Assembly (NCBI RefSeq): GCF_041080655.1
Contig: NZ_CP163525.1
Coordinates: forward strand, 3,162,001 to 3,226,000
Source: Streptomyces sp. CG4
GTDB taxonomy: Bacteria; Actinomycetota; Actinomycetes; Streptomycetales; Streptomycetaceae
Direction: 5' to 3'
DNA: 64,000 nucleotides
Positions 49,351-59,531 of this stretch are shown here, piece after piece. Position 1 is the stretch's first letter. The number at the start of each line of letters is the position of its first letter. A program made the translations under genes and the position numbers. The notes below the pieces were generated by a model that saw only the letters and a program-made list of their open reading frames with translations, searched no databases and was not told the origin of the DNA.

Positions 49351-51303
49351 TCAGTCTCCGTTGCCCGGCGTCGGCGTCGTCTTCTGGATCTGCATCAGGA
49401 ACTCGACGTTCGACTTCGTCTGCTTCATCTTGTCGAGCAGCAGCTCGATCGCCTGCTGCTGGTCCAGTGCGTGCAGCACGCGCCGCAGCTTCCAGACGAC
49501 CGCCAGCTCCTCGTTGCCGAGCAGGATCTCTTCCTTACGGGTGCCGGACGCGTCCACGTCCACCGCCGGGAAGATCCGCTTGTCGGCGAGCTTGCGGTCG
49601 AGCTTCAGCTCCATGTTGCCGGTGCCCTTGAACTCCTCGAAGATCACCTCGTCCATGCGGGACCCGGTGTCGACAAGAGCCGTGGCCAGGATGGTCAGCG
49701 AACCGCCGTCCTCGATGTTCCGCGCCGCACCGAAGAACCGCTTCGGCGGGTACAGCGCGGTCGAGTCGACACCACCGGACAGGATGCGGCCGGAAGCGGG
49801 CGCGGCCAGGTTGTACGCACGGCCCAGACGCGTGATCGAGTCGAGCAGCACGACGACGTCGTGGCCCAGCTCCACCAGACGCTTGGCGCGCTCGATGGCG
49901 AGCTCGGCGACCGTCGTGTGGTCCTCGGCCGGGCGGTCGAAGGTCGAGGAGATGACCTCGCCCTTGACCGACCGCTGCATGTCGGTGACCTCTTCCGGAC
50001 GCTCGTCGACGAGGACGACCATCAGGTGGCACTCGGGGTTGTTGTGCGTGATCGCGTTGGCGATCGCCTGCATGATCATGGTCTTGCCGGTCTTCGGCGG
50101 GGCCACGATCAGACCACGCTGGCCCTTACCGATCGGCGACACGAGGTCGATGATGCGGGTGGTCAGCACGCCCGGGTCCGTCTCCAGGCGGAGGCGGTCC
50201 TGCGGGTAGAGCGGGGTCAGCTTGTTGAACTCCGGGCGGCCACGGCCGTGTTCGGGCGCCATGCCGTTGACGGAGTCGAGGCGGACGAGGGCGTTGAACT
50301 TCTCGCGGCGCTCGCCCTCCTTCGGCTGGCGGACCGCACCGGTGATGTGGTCGCCCTTACGCAGGCCGTTCTTGCGGACCTGGGCGAGGGAGACGTACAC
50401 GTCGTTCGGACCCGGGAGGTAGCCGGAGGTCCGGATGAACGCGTAGTTGTCGAGGATGTCCAGAATGCCCGCGACGGGGATCAGGACGTCGTCCTCGGCC
50501 AGCTGCGGCTCGGCGACGTCGTCGCGGCCACGGCGGCCACGGCGGTCGCGGTAGCGGCCGCGACGGCCCCGGCGGCCGCCCTCGAAGTCGTCGTCGTCCT
50601 GCTGCCGGTCCTGGCGGCCGCCCTGCTGCTGGCCCTGCTGCTGACGCTGGCCGCCCTGCTGGTCGTCGCCCTTGCCGCGGCGGTCACGGTCGCGGTCGCG
50701 GCCACGCTCACGGCGGTCGCGGCGGCCACGGCCCTCGCCGTCACCGGCGTCGCCCTTGGCGGCCTCGCCCTGCTGGGCCGGCGTCTCGGCCTTGGGCTCG
50801 GCCTTGGCCTCGGCGGCGACGGTCTCGGCGCCGCTCGCGGCGGGGCTGCCGGCGTCGGCGGTGGCGCGGCGACGACGGCGCTCGGTCGGGGCGTCGTCGG
50901 AGGCCGGCTGGCCGGGGATCTCGATCTGCTGCTGGGCCACGGCCTTCTCGGCGGGGGCCTCGGCCTTCTTCTCGCCGTCGACGGCGGCCTCACCCGTACG
51001 GGCCTTGGAGGTGGCGCGGCGCTTGGGCTTGGTCTCGGTGGCCGGCTCGGCCTTGGGGGCGCTGCCCCCGGCGGCCTGGGCCTCCTTGATGACCTCGATC
51101 AGCTGGCTCTTGCGCATCCGCGCGGTGCCCCTGATGCCGAGGCCCGAGGCGACCTGCTGCAGCTCGGCCAGCACCATGCCCTCGAGGCCGGTACCGCGGC
51201 GCCGCCGGGAGCCGGCACCGGTGGCAGGCGCGGAGGCGTCCGTGGCGGGCGCGGCAGCGGTCTCCTCGACACGTGCGCCCATCAGATCGGTGGTGTCGCT
51301 CAC
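49351..51303 (-). CDS. rho: Transcription termination factor Rho with long actinobacterial insert
   Basis: 650 residues against about 420 in E. coli. Rho N-terminal helical domain at about 38-72 ([22 protein letters not shown]). An insert of about 200 residues follows: Ala/Glu-rich first, then Arg/Asp/Gly and Gln-rich blocks ([51 protein letters not shown]). Cold-shock RNA-binding domain from [23 protein letters not shown]; RecA-like motor with Walker [13 protein letters not shown], Walker [17 protein letters not shown], and the [19 protein letters not shown] stretch. Hexameric RNA helicase; the insert adds RNA binding in other actinobacteria. Own promoter upstream in 51304-51706. Confidence 0.97.
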   Translation of the reverse strand: MSDTTDLMGARVEETAAAPATDASAPATGAGSRRRRGTGLEGMVLAELQQVASGLGIRGTARMRKSQLIEVIKEAQAAGGSAPKAEPATETKPKRRATSKARTGEAAVDGEKKAEAPAEKAVAQQQIEIPGQPASDDAPTERRRRRATADAGSPAASGAETVAAEAKAEPKAETPAQQGEAAKGDAGDGEGRGRRDRRERGRDRDRDRRGKGDDQQGGQRQQQGQQQGGRQDRQQDDDDFEGGRRGRRGRYRDRRGRRGRDDVAEPQLAEDDVLIPVAGILDILDNYAFIRTSGYLPGPNDVYVSLAQVRKNGLRKGDHITGAVRQPKEGERREKFNALVRLDSVNGMAPEHGRGRPEFNKLTPLYPQDRLRLETDPGVLTTRIIDLVSPIGKGQRGLIVAPPKTGKTMIMQAIANAITHNNPECHLMVVLVDERPEEVTDMQRSVKGEVISSTFDRPAEDHTTVAELAIERAKRLVELGHDVVVLLDSITRLGRAYNLAAPASGRILSGGVDSTALYPPKRFFGAARNIEDGGSLTILATALVDTGSRMDEVIFEEFKGTGNMELKLDRKLADKRIFPAVDVDASGTRKEEILLGNEELAVVWKLRRVLHALDQQQAIELLLDKMKQTKSNVEFLMQIQKTTPTPGNGD

Positions 51304-51454
51304 GAAGGGTCCTTCCCTGGAGCGGACGTCGGCCTGTCTGGCTCGGCGACCGGTTGTGCTGTCCGACTACGGTCCTGTCTTCCGTGAACCGTGCCGGGGC
51401 GGTGGTCCGCCAAAGCGGCGGAGGAAATGTGCGGTGATGGCGCTTCCGCGAGCC

Positions 51455-51471
51455 GTGACACCCAGTGTCAC
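51455..51471. promoter_or_regulatory. Perfect dyad GTGACAC-CCA-GTGTCAC upstream of rho
   Basis: A 17-bp palindrome with 7-bp perfect arms, 152 bp upstream of the rho ATG. It sits in the 403-bp stretch 51304-51706 between thrB and rho, which has no convincing gene; the rest of that stretch is presumably the rho promoter and untranslated leader. Candidate operator for an unidentified regulator. Confidence 0.45.
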
Positions 51472-51706
51472 TTGGCGTGGTAGCACCGATTCCGAAGCGT
51501 GCCCGGCGGCCCGCTCAATGTCCGCATACGACGTACTGCCCAGGTACGGCGCACGGAACACGGAGTGGCGTGGGAGGCTCCCGGAAGAATGTCTGTCCCG
51601 GACTGGGACACGAGGCACCTCGCCATGGTGGGGTCGGGTGCAGACTTGAGGTTAACACTACCGGATCCAACAAACATTCCCCCTCTCGAAATCCGGCAAC
51701 CGTGTG

Positions 51707-52624
51707 TCAGGTCGCAAGCGGCAGCACGCTCGCTCCCTGGACATCGAGGTCCAGCCGGTTCGCCGCCCAGCCCGCGCCTGCGAGGTGGGCGACCTTGTCG
51801 GCACTGGCAGGGTCGGCCAGCGCCATGACGGTGGGTCCCGCGCCCGAGATGACGGCCGGGATGCCGTCGGCGCGCAGCCGCTCCACCAGCGCGGCGCTCT
51901 CCGGCATGGCCGGGGCGCGGTACTCCTGGTGGAGGCGGTCCTCGGTGGCGGGCAGCAGCAGCTCGGGGCGCCGGGTGAGGGCCTCGACGAGCAGCGCGGC
52001 ACGGCCCGCGTTGGCAGCCGCGTCGACGTGCGGCACGGTGCGCGGCAGCAGGCCGCGCGCGGTTTCGGTCAGCACCGGCTTTCCGGGCACGAAAACCACC
52101 GGAACGATGGAATCATCGGGCTCCATCCTGATCGCCCGGGCGGCGCCGGACTCCATCCAGGACAGGGTGAATCCGCCGAGCAGACACGCGGCCACGTTGT
52201 CCGGGTGGCCCTCGATCTCCGTGGCCAGTTCCAGCAGCGCCGCGTCGTCCAGGCGGGCCTCGCCGCCTATGGTCACCGCGCGGGCGGCGACGATGCCGGC
52301 GCAGATGGCGGCGGAGGAGGAGCCCAGGCCCCGGCCGTGCGGAATGCGGTTGGCGCAGACGATTTCCAGGCCGCGGGGCTGTCCGCCCAGCAGATCGAAG
52401 GCGGTGCGCAGGGAGCGGACGAGGAGGTGAGACTCGTCACGCGGGAGGGTCTCGCTGCCCTCCCCCGCGATGTCGATGTGCAGCCCGGAGTCGGCCACCC
52501 GGACGACCACGTCGTCGTAGAGCCCCAGCGCGAGGCCGAGGGCGTCGAAGCCCGGGCCGAGATTGGCGCTGGTGGCGGGAACGCGCACCCGGACGGCGGC
52601 GGCGCGGAACGCTGGACCGGCCAT
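51707..52624 (-). CDS. thrB: Homoserine kinase
   Basis: 305 residues from ATG 52624 (MAGPAFRAAAVRVRVPATSANLGPGFDALG), the family-typical start; AAGGAG lies 12 nt upstream and a longer frame to 52666 is possible. GHMP kinase: motif 1 VPATSANLGPGFD, ATP motif 2 NRIPHGRGLGSSSAAICAG, motif 3 VISGAGPTVMAL. Phosphorylates homoserine before threonine synthase. Third gene of the hom-thrC-thrB group, 227 bp after thrC, so it may have its own promoter. Confidence 0.97.
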   Translation of the reverse strand: MAGPAFRAAAVRVRVPATSANLGPGFDALGLALGLYDDVVVRVADSGLHIDIAGEGSETLPRDESHLLVRSLRTAFDLLGGQPRGLEIVCANRIPHGRGLGSSSAAICAGIVAARAVTIGGEARLDDAALLELATEIEGHPDNVAACLLGGFTLSWMESGAARAIRMEPDDSIVPVVFVPGKPVLTETARGLLPRTVPHVDAAANAGRAALLVEALTRRPELLLPATEDRLHQEYRAPAMPESAALVERLRADGIPAVISGAGPTVMALADPASADKVAHLAGAGWAANRLDLDVQGASVLPLAT

Positions 52625-52851
52625 CGCTCGTTGACTCTCCTTGAGCTGCGTGACTGTCGAAGACATTCGATACGTACGGGGAGACCCTCGGGTCGCGCAG
52701 ACGGCGCGACGTCACCCATATGCGCAGGCATATGCAATGGGCGGGTTCAGTACAGCCTATCGAAGGAAGGTTCTGTGGCGACATAGGGCGCACAGGAGGC
52801 GCACGATGCGTGTCGTAAGCCCCCTGTGCACCCCTCGCGAGGCGGATCCGC

Positions 52852-53910
52852 TCAGCCCAGGCCGAGGCGCTCGGCCGCGGCGGCCGCGTCGACCGGCACG
52901 GTGACCGGCTGCGGGGCGCCGGCGACGGCCCAGTCGGGGTCCTTCAGGCCGTTGCCGGTGACGGTGCACACGATGCGCTGCCCCCGGTCGACCCTGCCCT
53001 GCTCGGCGGCCTTCAGCAGACCGGCCACGGACGCGGCGGAGGCGGGCTCCACGAAGACGCCCTCCTGTGCGGCCAACAGGCGGTAGGCGCGCAGGATTTC
53101 ACGGTCCGTCACCTCGTCGATGGCACCGCCCGACTCGTCGCGCGCGGCAAGGGCGTACTGCCAGGAGGCCGGGTTGCCGATGCGAATGGCGGTGGCGATC
53201 GTCGAGGGGTCCTTGACGACCTCGCCGCGCACGATCGGCGCACTGCCGGAGGCCTGGAAGCCCCACATGCGCGGGGTCTTCGTGGCGATCCCGTCGGCGG
53301 CGTACTCCTTGTAGCCCTTCCAGTAGGCGGTGATGTTGCCCGCGTTGCCCACCGGCAGGACGTGGATGTCGGGGGCGTCGCCGAGCATGTCCACGATCTC
53401 GAAGGCGGCCGTCTTCTGGCCCTCGATACGCACCGGATTGACCGAATTGACCAGCGCCACCGGGTAGTTCTCGCTCAGCGCGCGCGCGAGCGTGAGGCAG
53501 TCGTCGAAGTTGCCGTCGACCTGGAGGATCTTCGCGCCGTGCACGAGGGCCTGGCCCATCTTGCCGAGGGCGATCTTGCCCTGCGGGACGAGAACGGCCG
53601 AAACCATCCCCGCGCGCACGGCGTAGGCGGCGGCACTCGCCGACGTGTTGCCGGTGGAGGCACAGATGACGGCCTTGGCCCCCTCCTCCTTGGCCTTGCT
53701 GATGGCCATGGTCATGCCCCGGTCCTTGAAGGATCCGGTGGGGTTGGCCCCCTCCACCTTCAGGTGGACCTCGCAGCCCGTGCGCTCGGAGAGCACCTGC
53801 GCGGGCACGAGGGGCGTACCGCCCTCGCGGAGCGTCACGACCGGCGTGGTGTCGGATACCGGCAGCCGGTCCCGGTACTCCTCGATGATTCCGCGCCACT
53901 GGTGGGTCAT
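52852..53910 (-). CDS. thrC: Threonine synthase
   Basis: 352 residues. PLP enzyme of the beta family: the PLP lysine is in [18 protein letters not shown], the phosphate-binding loop is [15 protein letters not shown], and [20 protein letters not shown] is the substrate segment. Short (class that starts [18 protein letters not shown]), as in actinobacteria. ATG 6 bp after the hom stop, so co-translated. Confidence 0.97.
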   Translation of the reverse strand: MTHQWRGIIEEYRDRLPVSDTTPVVTLREGGTPLVPAQVLSERTGCEVHLKVEGANPTGSFKDRGMTMAISKAKEEGAKAVICASTGNTSASAAAYAVRAGMVSAVLVPQGKIALGKMGQALVHGAKILQVDGNFDDCLTLARALSENYPVALVNSVNPVRIEGQKTAAFEIVDMLGDAPDIHVLPVGNAGNITAYWKGYKEYAADGIATKTPRMWGFQASGSAPIVRGEVVKDPSTIATAIRIGNPASWQYALAARDESGGAIDEVTDREILRAYRLLAAQEGVFVEPASAASVAGLLKAAEQGRVDRGQRIVCTVTGNGLKDPDWAVAGAPQPVTVPVDAAAAAERLGLG

Positions 53911-53916
53911 TGCTGG

Positions 53917-55206
53917 TTACTCTCCTTCAACCCGCATGATGCTGGCGACACCCCGCACGGTGTCGAGCTTGCGCAGCGCCTCGACGGTCCCGGAAAGGGA
54001 GGCGTCGAAGGCACGGTGGGTGACGACGACGAGGGAGGCCTCGCCGTCCTTGCCCTGCTGGCGCACCGTATCGATCGACACCCCGTGCTCGGCGAACACG
54101 GTCGCGACCTGGGCGAGAACACCCGGTTTGTCCGCGACGTCGAGGCTGATGTGGTAGCGCGTGACGACCTCGCCCATGGGCGAGACGGTCAGGGCGGCAT
54201 ACGACGACTCACCGGGCCCCGTTGCGCCGTTGAGCCGGTTGCGGCAGACGGCGACGAGGTCGCCGAGCACGGCGGAGGCGGTGGGAGCACCGCCCGCGCC
54301 GGGGCCGTAGAACATGAGCTGCCCGGCCGCGTCGGACTCCACGAAGACGGCGTTGTACGCGCCGCGCACGGAGGCGAGCGGGTGGGTCAGCGGAATCATC
54401 GCGGGGTGCACGCGCGCGGTGACGGACTCCCCGTCCGCCGCCCGCTCGCAGATGGCGAGCAGCTTGATGGTGCAGCCCATCTCCTTCGCCGAGCGGAAGT
54501 CGGCGGCGGTGACCTCGGTCATGCCCTCGCGGTGGACGTCGTCGAGGCGCACGCGTGTGTGGAAGGCGATCCCGGCGAGGATGGCGGCCTTGGCGGCGGC
54601 GTCGAAGCCCTCGACGTCGGCGGTCGGGTCGGCCTCCGCGTACCCGAGGGCGGTGGCCTCGTCCAGCGCCTCCTGATAGCCGGCGCCCGTGGAGTCCATC
54701 TTGTCGAGGATGAAGTTGGTGGTGCCGTTGACGATGCCCAGCACCCGATTGACCTTGTCCCCGGCGAGGGACTCGCGCAGCGGGCGGATCAGCGGGATGG
54801 CGCCGGCGACGGCGGCCTCGTAGTAGAGGTCCTTGTCGCTCTCCTCCGCCGCGGCGTGCAGGGCGGCCCCGTCCTGGGCGAGCAGTGCCTTGTTGGCGGA
54901 GACGACGGAGGCGCCGTGCTCGAAGGCGGTGGTGATGAGGGTCCGGGCGGGCTCGATCCCCCCGATCACCTCGACCACGACGTCAATGTCCCCGCGTTTG
55001 ACGAGGGCGGTGGCGTCGGTGGTGACGAGTTCCTGCGGAATGCCCTCGCGGACCTTGGAGGGCCGTCGTACGGCGACGCCCGCGAGCTCCACCGGGGCGC
55101 CGATCCTCTGGGCGAGGTCGTCGGCGTGCGTCGTCATGATGCGCGCCACCTCTGAGCCGACCACTCCACAGCCCAGCAGCGCCACCTTCAGCGGACGCGT
55201 ACGCAT
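53917..55206 (-). CDS. hom: Homoserine dehydrogenase
   Basis: 429 residues from ATG 55206 (MRTRPLKVALLGCGVVGSEVARIM); an ATG just before it at 55209 is equally readable, and GAGG sits 7 nt from the chosen one. Rossmann motif LLGCGVVGSE, substrate segment GADPTADVEGFDAAAKAAILAGIAFHTRV-like (here YAEADPTADVEG), and a C-terminal ACT domain (YHISLDVADKPGVLAQVATVFAEHGVSID) for threonine feedback. Reduces aspartate semialdehyde to homoserine. Starts the hom-thrC pair; lysA is upstream. Confidence 0.97.
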   Translation of the reverse strand: MRTRPLKVALLGCGVVGSEVARIMTTHADDLAQRIGAPVELAGVAVRRPSKVREGIPQELVTTDATALVKRGDIDVVVEVIGGIEPARTLITTAFEHGASVVSANKALLAQDGAALHAAAEESDKDLYYEAAVAGAIPLIRPLRESLAGDKVNRVLGIVNGTTNFILDKMDSTGAGYQEALDEATALGYAEADPTADVEGFDAAAKAAILAGIAFHTRVRLDDVHREGMTEVTAADFRSAKEMGCTIKLLAICERAADGESVTARVHPAMIPLTHPLASVRGAYNAVFVESDAAGQLMFYGPGAGGAPTASAVLGDLVAVCRNRLNGATGPGESSYAALTVSPMGEVVTRYHISLDVADKPGVLAQVATVFAEHGVSIDTVRQQGKDGEASLVVVTHRAFDASLSGTVEALRKLDTVRGVASIMRVEGE

Positions 55207-55364
55207 CATCCGACCTCGTTTCCTCTTACCGTCTACGGTTGGACCAGTCTCACTCACCGGACGGGAGTTTCTACCCTTCGTCCGGATCGTGAGACATCTA
55301 TTTCATGTGTGCGGGGGTGGATGACCGCAGATCTTCCACCCCGGTGTTCCGGGGACCCGGGGGA

Positions 55365-56756
55365 TCACCCGACGTCGAGACGCAGCAGGTCCTCCTCCGT
55401 CTCGCGCCGGACGATCACCCGGGCCTCGCCGTCCTTCACGGCGACGACCGGCGGCCGCAGCACATGGTTGTAATTGCTGGCCATGGACCGGCAGTACGCG
55501 CCCGTCGCCGGTACGGCGATGAGATCACCCGGCGCCAGATCGGCGGGCAGGAACGCGTCCTTCACGACGATGTCCCCGCTCTCGCAGTGCTTGCCGACGA
55601 CACGCGCGAGCATCGGCTCTGCGTCGCTGGCCCGCGAGACGAGGGCGACGCTGTACTCGGCGTCGTACAGGGCCGTCCGAATATTGTCGGACATACCGCC
55701 GTCGACGGAGACATACGTGCGCAGCCCGTCCAGCGGCTTGACCGTGCCGACCTCGTAGAGCGTGAACGCGGTCGGCCCGACGATGGCCCGGCCGGGCTCG
55801 ACCGAGATGCGAGGGGTACGCAGCCGGGCGGACTCGCACTCGCGCGTGACGATCTCGGTGAGCGCCTTGGCGATCTCGTGCGGCTCGCGCGGGTCGTCGT
55901 CGCTGGTGTAGGCGATGCCGAGCCCACCCCCCAGATCGATCTCGGGCAGCTCGACCCCGTGCTCGTCCCGGACGTCCTTGAGCAGCCCGACGACGCGGTG
56001 CGCGGCGACCTCGAAGCCGGACATGTCGAAGATCTGCGACCCGATGTGGGAGTGGATCCCGATCAGTTCGAGCCCGTCGAGCTGCAGCGCCCGCCGCACG
56101 GCTTCCGCCGCCTGCCCGCCGGCGAGCGGAATCCCGAACTTCTGGTCCTCGTGGGCGGTGGCGATGAACTCGTGCGTGTGCGCCTCGACGCCGACGGTGA
56201 TCCGAATCTGGACCTTCTGCCGCTTGCCGAGGGACTGCGCGGTGTGGGCGACCCGCACGATCTCCTGGAAGGAGTCGAGCACGATCCGCCCGACACCGGC
56301 CTCGATGGCCCGCTGGATCTCCTCCGCGGACTTGTTGTTGCCGTGGAAGGCGATGCGCTCGGGGGGCATCCCGGCGGAGAGGGCGGTGGCCAGTTCCCCG
56401 CCGGAGCACACGTCCAGATTGAGCCCCTCGTCGTGCAGCCACCGCACGACGGCCCGGGACAGGAACGCCTTGCCGGCGTAGAACACGTCGGCCCCGGCCC
56501 CGAAGGCGGTGCGCCAGGCGCGCGCCCGGGCCCGGAAGTCGGCCTCGTCGAGGATGTAGGCGGGGGTGCCGAACTCCTCGGCGAGCCGGGTGACGGTGAT
56601 CCCGCCGACGGTGAGGACACCGTCGGCGTCACGGGCGACGGTCTGGGCCCAGACCTTCGGGTCGAGGGTGTTGAGGTCGGCGGGCGGCGCGGCGTAGTGC
56701 CCCTCGGGCAGGACGTCGGCGTGACGGGGCCCGGCGGGATGGGCGGAACGGCTCAT
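55365..56756 (-). CDS. lysA: Diaminopimelate decarboxylase
   Basis: 463 residues. Alanine-racemase-like barrel with the PLP lysine in [43 protein letters not shown] and the C-terminal domain signature [19 protein letters not shown] and KHCESGDIV. Makes lysine from meso-diaminopimelate. N-terminal extension of about 40 residues typical of Streptomyces. 54 bp after nrtL on the same strand. Confidence 0.97.
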   Translation of the reverse strand: MSRSAHPAGPRHADVLPEGHYAAPPADLNTLDPKVWAQTVARDADGVLTVGGITVTRLAEEFGTPAYILDEADFRARARAWRTAFGAGADVFYAGKAFLSRAVVRWLHDEGLNLDVCSGGELATALSAGMPPERIAFHGNNKSAEEIQRAIEAGVGRIVLDSFQEIVRVAHTAQSLGKRQKVQIRITVGVEAHTHEFIATAHEDQKFGIPLAGGQAAEAVRRALQLDGLELIGIHSHIGSQIFDMSGFEVAAHRVVGLLKDVRDEHGVELPEIDLGGGLGIAYTSDDDPREPHEIAKALTEIVTRECESARLRTPRISVEPGRAIVGPTAFTLYEVGTVKPLDGLRTYVSVDGGMSDNIRTALYDAEYSVALVSRASDAEPMLARVVGKHCESGDIVVKDAFLPADLAPGDLIAVPATGAYCRSMASNYNHVLRPPVVAVKDGEARVIVRRETEEDLLRLDVG

Positions 56757-56810
56757 GTCGGTGACTCTCAGACTCTCTGTCTCTCTCCGGGACGTCTCTC
56801 GCGAGGATCC

Positions 56811-57944
56811 TCAGAGGTGTTCGGGTGCGTCGATGCCGAGCAGGGACAGGCCACCGGCCAGCACCGTCCCGGCGGCTTCGGCGAGGGCGAGCCGGGCGCG
56901 GTGGGCGGCCGAGGGTTTCTCCTCGCCGCGCGGAAGCACACAGGGCAGGAAGGGCAGCACGGCATCGGCGACGGTGACGAGATGCCGGGCAAGCCGGTCC
57001 GGGGCACGGTGGGTGGCGGCCGCGGCGAGGATGCGGGGGTGGTCGGCGAGGGGGGTGAGGAGAGGGTGGGAGGCGCGGGCGTCGCCGGTGTTGGCGTTGA
57101 TGTTGGCGTTGGTGCCGGTATTGCTGACGCCGTCGGCCCCGATGACCCTGTCGCCCGCGTCGATGGGGGCGGCGCCGGGCGCGTCGGTGACACCTGCACG
57201 GGTGTCGTTGCCCGTGCGGGTGTCGATGTCGATGTCGAGCGGGCCGGGCTCGGCCGTGAAGCCCAGGCGGGCGGCGTTGCGGCTGAGGGACCGGATGCGG
57301 GCGTGGGCGTACCGCACCCGGAACAGCGGATTACTCTCCCGCTGGACCAGGTGATCGGCGGTGATCCGGGGCCGGTCGCGCGGGGCGGGGTGGAGCAGGG
57401 CCCACTGGGCGGCGTCGGGCCCGAGCGGCGCGGGGTCCTCGGGCGCGGGCACGGGCCGCAGATTGACGGGCTCCCCGTGCTCGACGGTCCCTCGCGCGCC
57501 TTGCGTGGCGACGATCCGTACGACGGCGTCGGCGACCACCTCGGCCCGGACCTCGTACGGCACGCGCAGCGCGACGACCTGCCCGGCGAGGGCGTCGCCG
57601 TGCCCGTACGCGGCACCGCGGTCCCGGATCTCCCGGACGAGCCCGGTGACGGGATCCGCCTGCGCATCGAGGCTGATGTTGAGAAAGCCGGGCCCGGTGA
57701 TGACGACGTCGCGGATACCGTCGGCGCCGATGAGCCGGGGCCGCAGAATCTCGGCGACCCGCCGCGGCGACTGCCCGGCCGGCCGGGCGAGTTGCAGGGC
57801 GACATTGGTGGCGAAGTCCCCGCATCCCCCGGGCCCCGGCTCGGTCACCACGACCCGCTCGGGCACGGCCACACTCAGCTCCCCGTCATCGACAGCACGA
57901 CGCACCGCGTGCAACACGGTGCGGGACAGCTCGACGGGGGTCAC
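56811..57944 (-). CDS. nrtL: ArgS-related anticodon-binding protein NrtL
   Basis: 377 residues. It keeps the two flanking domains of arginyl-tRNA synthetase: the N-terminal Add1 domain (CGDFATNVALQLARPAGQSPRRVAEIL, ITGPGFLNISL) and the C-terminal DALR domain (NPLFRVRYAHARIRSLSRNAARLG, then LHPxx helices to PEHL). The catalytic Rossmann core with HIGH and KMSKS motifs is missing. A repetitive Asn/Thr/Asp insert (NTGTNANINANTGDA) lies in the DALR part. Matches my memory of nrtL beside argS; argS itself is expected just upstream but is not in the window. Probably binds tRNA or regulates. Confidence 0.88.
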   Translation of the reverse strand: MTPVELSRTVLHAVRRAVDDGELSVAVPERVVVTEPGPGGCGDFATNVALQLARPAGQSPRRVAEILRPRLIGADGIRDVVITGPGFLNISLDAQADPVTGLVREIRDRGAAYGHGDALAGQVVALRVPYEVRAEVVADAVVRIVATQGARGTVEHGEPVNLRPVPAPEDPAPLGPDAAQWALLHPAPRDRPRITADHLVQRESNPLFRVRYAHARIRSLSRNAARLGFTAEPGPLDIDIDTRTGNDTRAGVTDAPGAAPIDAGDRVIGADGVSNTGTNANINANTGDARASHPLLTPLADHPRILAAAATHRAPDRLARHLVTVADAVLPFLPCVLPRGEEKPSAAHRARLALAEAAGTVLAGGLSLLGIDAPEHL

Positions 57945-58229
57945 GAGACAAGCGTAGGGGAGGGTGGGGGTGGGTAGACGAACTGGTTCTCAGTGTGGGA
58001 CAGGGGGGAGGAGGGAGGAGGGAGGGGAAACCCACCCCGATTCCACACACCCGGACAACTGCCCTGAAAGCGACCTTGACCAGCGGGGACCAGCGGGCAA
58101 ACGCGAGGCTCCATTCCCTGGGCCGAACGGCAGGCCTCAACCACCGGCTCGAACGCCAGGGCTCCATCCACTGGGCCTGACCACCAGACCCGACTGACGA
58201 CCGGCCGCCCTCACCGCCAACGACCGGGC

Positions 58230-58811
58230 CTAACCGCCGGACGGAATCCGCCCGGGTAGGCCATCGGAGACTCCGCCGGAAACCTCACCGACGCCCTCGA
58301 TCGGTCCTCCGCCATTGTCATTGTCGCCGTCCCCGCCCTCATCCCCCTCTCCATCCCCGCCTCCGCCGCCGCTCCCGCCTCCGCCGCCCCGGTGCCCTTC
58401 TCCCCCGTCTTCGCTGCCTCCGCCGTCGTCGCCGCTTCCGCGTTCGATGAGCTGCTTGACGAGCCGTACGAGTTCGGAGGGTTCGAAGGGCTTGGCGAGG
58501 AAGGCGTCGACACCGACGTCGAGGCCCGTGTCGACCTCGTACTGCGTGCACGCGCTGATGATGGCGAGGGGCAGATGGTGGGTACGGGGATCGGCGCGAA
58601 GGCGCGCGGCGGTGCGCAAGCCGTCCAGGCGGGGCATGACGACGTCGAGCGTCACGACATCGGGCCGCACCCGGTGCACCACGTCCAGACATTCGGCACC
58701 GTCGGCCGCGGTCACGACCTCGAGCCCTTCCAGCTCGAGATTGACCCTGATCAACTGCCGGATGACCTTGTTGTCGTCCACAACAAGCACCCGACCCGAG
58801 GCGCCTGGCAC
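58230..58811 (-). CDS. Stand-alone response regulator with Gly/Asp-rich tail
   Basis: 193 residues from GTG 58811. A complete receiver domain occupies residues 1-122: acidic pocket DD at 12-13, phospho-acceptor D56 in VVTLDVVMPRLDG, SAC and the conserved K in AFLAKPFEPSELV. No DNA-binding output follows; instead a tail of about 70 residues of Gly, Asp, Glu and Ser. The tail is short-repeat DNA and may vary in length between strains. Acts by protein-protein contact. No kinase gene is adjacent. 58812-59044 would hold its promoter and that of the tRNA. Confidence 0.88.
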   Translation of the reverse strand: MPGASGRVLVVDDNKVIRQLIRVNLELEGLEVVTAADGAECLDVVHRVRPDVVTLDVVMPRLDGLRTAARLRADPRTHHLPLAIISACTQYEVDTGLDVGVDAFLAKPFEPSELVRLVKQLIERGSGDDGGGSEDGGEGHRGGGGGSGGGGGDGEGDEGGDGDNDNGGGPIEGVGEVSGGVSDGLPGRIPSGG

Positions 58812-59044
58812 AAGTCGAGAGTAGGTCCGGACCGGCCACCGCGTCCGGGTTTTCCCCACTTCCACCCCGTACAGGGGAACCGCTCTCGCCCCGAAGCGAA
58901 CCCGCCCCGCCCGCGAGCAGCTCCGCTCCGCCCCGCGCGGGGAGCTGCCCTGCTGCCCGCCCAGGGAATCAGGTTCCTGATCACCCCTCCGGACCTGCTA
59001 GTGTTCTACCCGTCGCCGCGAGCGAAGAGCTCCGCAACCGACAC

Positions 59045-59116
59045 GCCCCCGTAGCTCAGGGGATAGAGCAACGGCCTCCGGAGCCGTGTGCGCAGGTTCG
59101 AATCCTGCCGGGGGCA
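59045..59116 (+). tRNA. tRNA-Arg (anticodon CCG)
   Basis: Cloverleaf folds by hand: acceptor GCCCCCG / CGGGGGC with discriminator A at 59116; D stem GCTC/GAGC; anticodon stem ACGGC/GCCGT with loop CTCCGGA and anticodon CCG at 59078-59080; T arm CAGG-TTCGAAT-CCTG. No CCA is encoded. It reads CGG codons. The accessory region starts here, which fits its use as an integration site. Confidence 0.97.
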
Positions 59117-59125
59117 CTCCGGATC

Positions 59126-59165
59126 AAGGCGCTGAACTGCAGAAATGCAGATCAGCGCCTTTCTT
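59126..59165 (+). terminator. Rho-independent terminator of tRNA-Arg
   Basis: A 16-position stem (one A-A mismatch) built of AAGGCGCTGA-A-CTGCA and TGCAG-A-TCAGCGCCTT around a GAAA tetraloop, followed by TTCTT. It begins 10 nt after the tRNA 3' end. Confidence 0.9.
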
Positions 59166-59531
59166 GTGCATGCCAAAACTGCAACGGCCAACCTGGCCAT
59201 GCCCACTCGGTCCAGCAAGCCTTCGACCTGCGACTTTATTGCGCCAGGCGGACGAAATCCCAAATGTCTGATCCCACACAATGACTTCGCGTGGGACATT
59301 CGTGGGACGGGAAAGCCGCGAGGCGGAGCCAACACCGGAGGGAACCCGCTGTGACCTGCGCGTTTGCCGACAAGGACGGTCGGAAAACATACGGACGAGC
59401 AGGCCGTTTGACTTTCCCGGGTCAGTGCTGGATACGGCTGTGATCAGGCGTTTCATCGCGCGTCACGCTCACTGCTCACGCGGATGCTGGAGTCGGCACC
59501 ACGACGCGACCGGTTACGGCATGCTGGGCGT
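59166..59531. other. Intergenic region at the edge of the accessory block
   Basis: 366 bp with no supported gene. It contains two CGTGGGAC copies close together (around 59289-59308), and a promoter-like pair at 59408-59436 described separately. Several short open frames occur but none resembles a protein family. Confidence 0.6.
59408..59436 (+). promoter_or_regulatory. Candidate promoter for the toxin-antitoxin unit
   Basis: TTGACT (59408-59413) and GATACG (59431-59436) with a 17-bp spacer; the -35 element is good and the -10 weak. About 96 bp upstream of the antitoxin-like gene start. Confidence 0.35.

Noticed and set aside
50672..51387. Ala/Val/Leu-rich plus-strand frames opposite the 5' half of rho that look like membrane helices
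   Set aside because: They arise from reading the Arg/Asp/Gln repeats of Rho in reverse; Rho is certain.
55305..57977. An 890-codon plus-strand frame opposite lysA and nrtL
   Set aside because: Spans two well-identified genes on the other strand and the gap between them; no recognisable domain.
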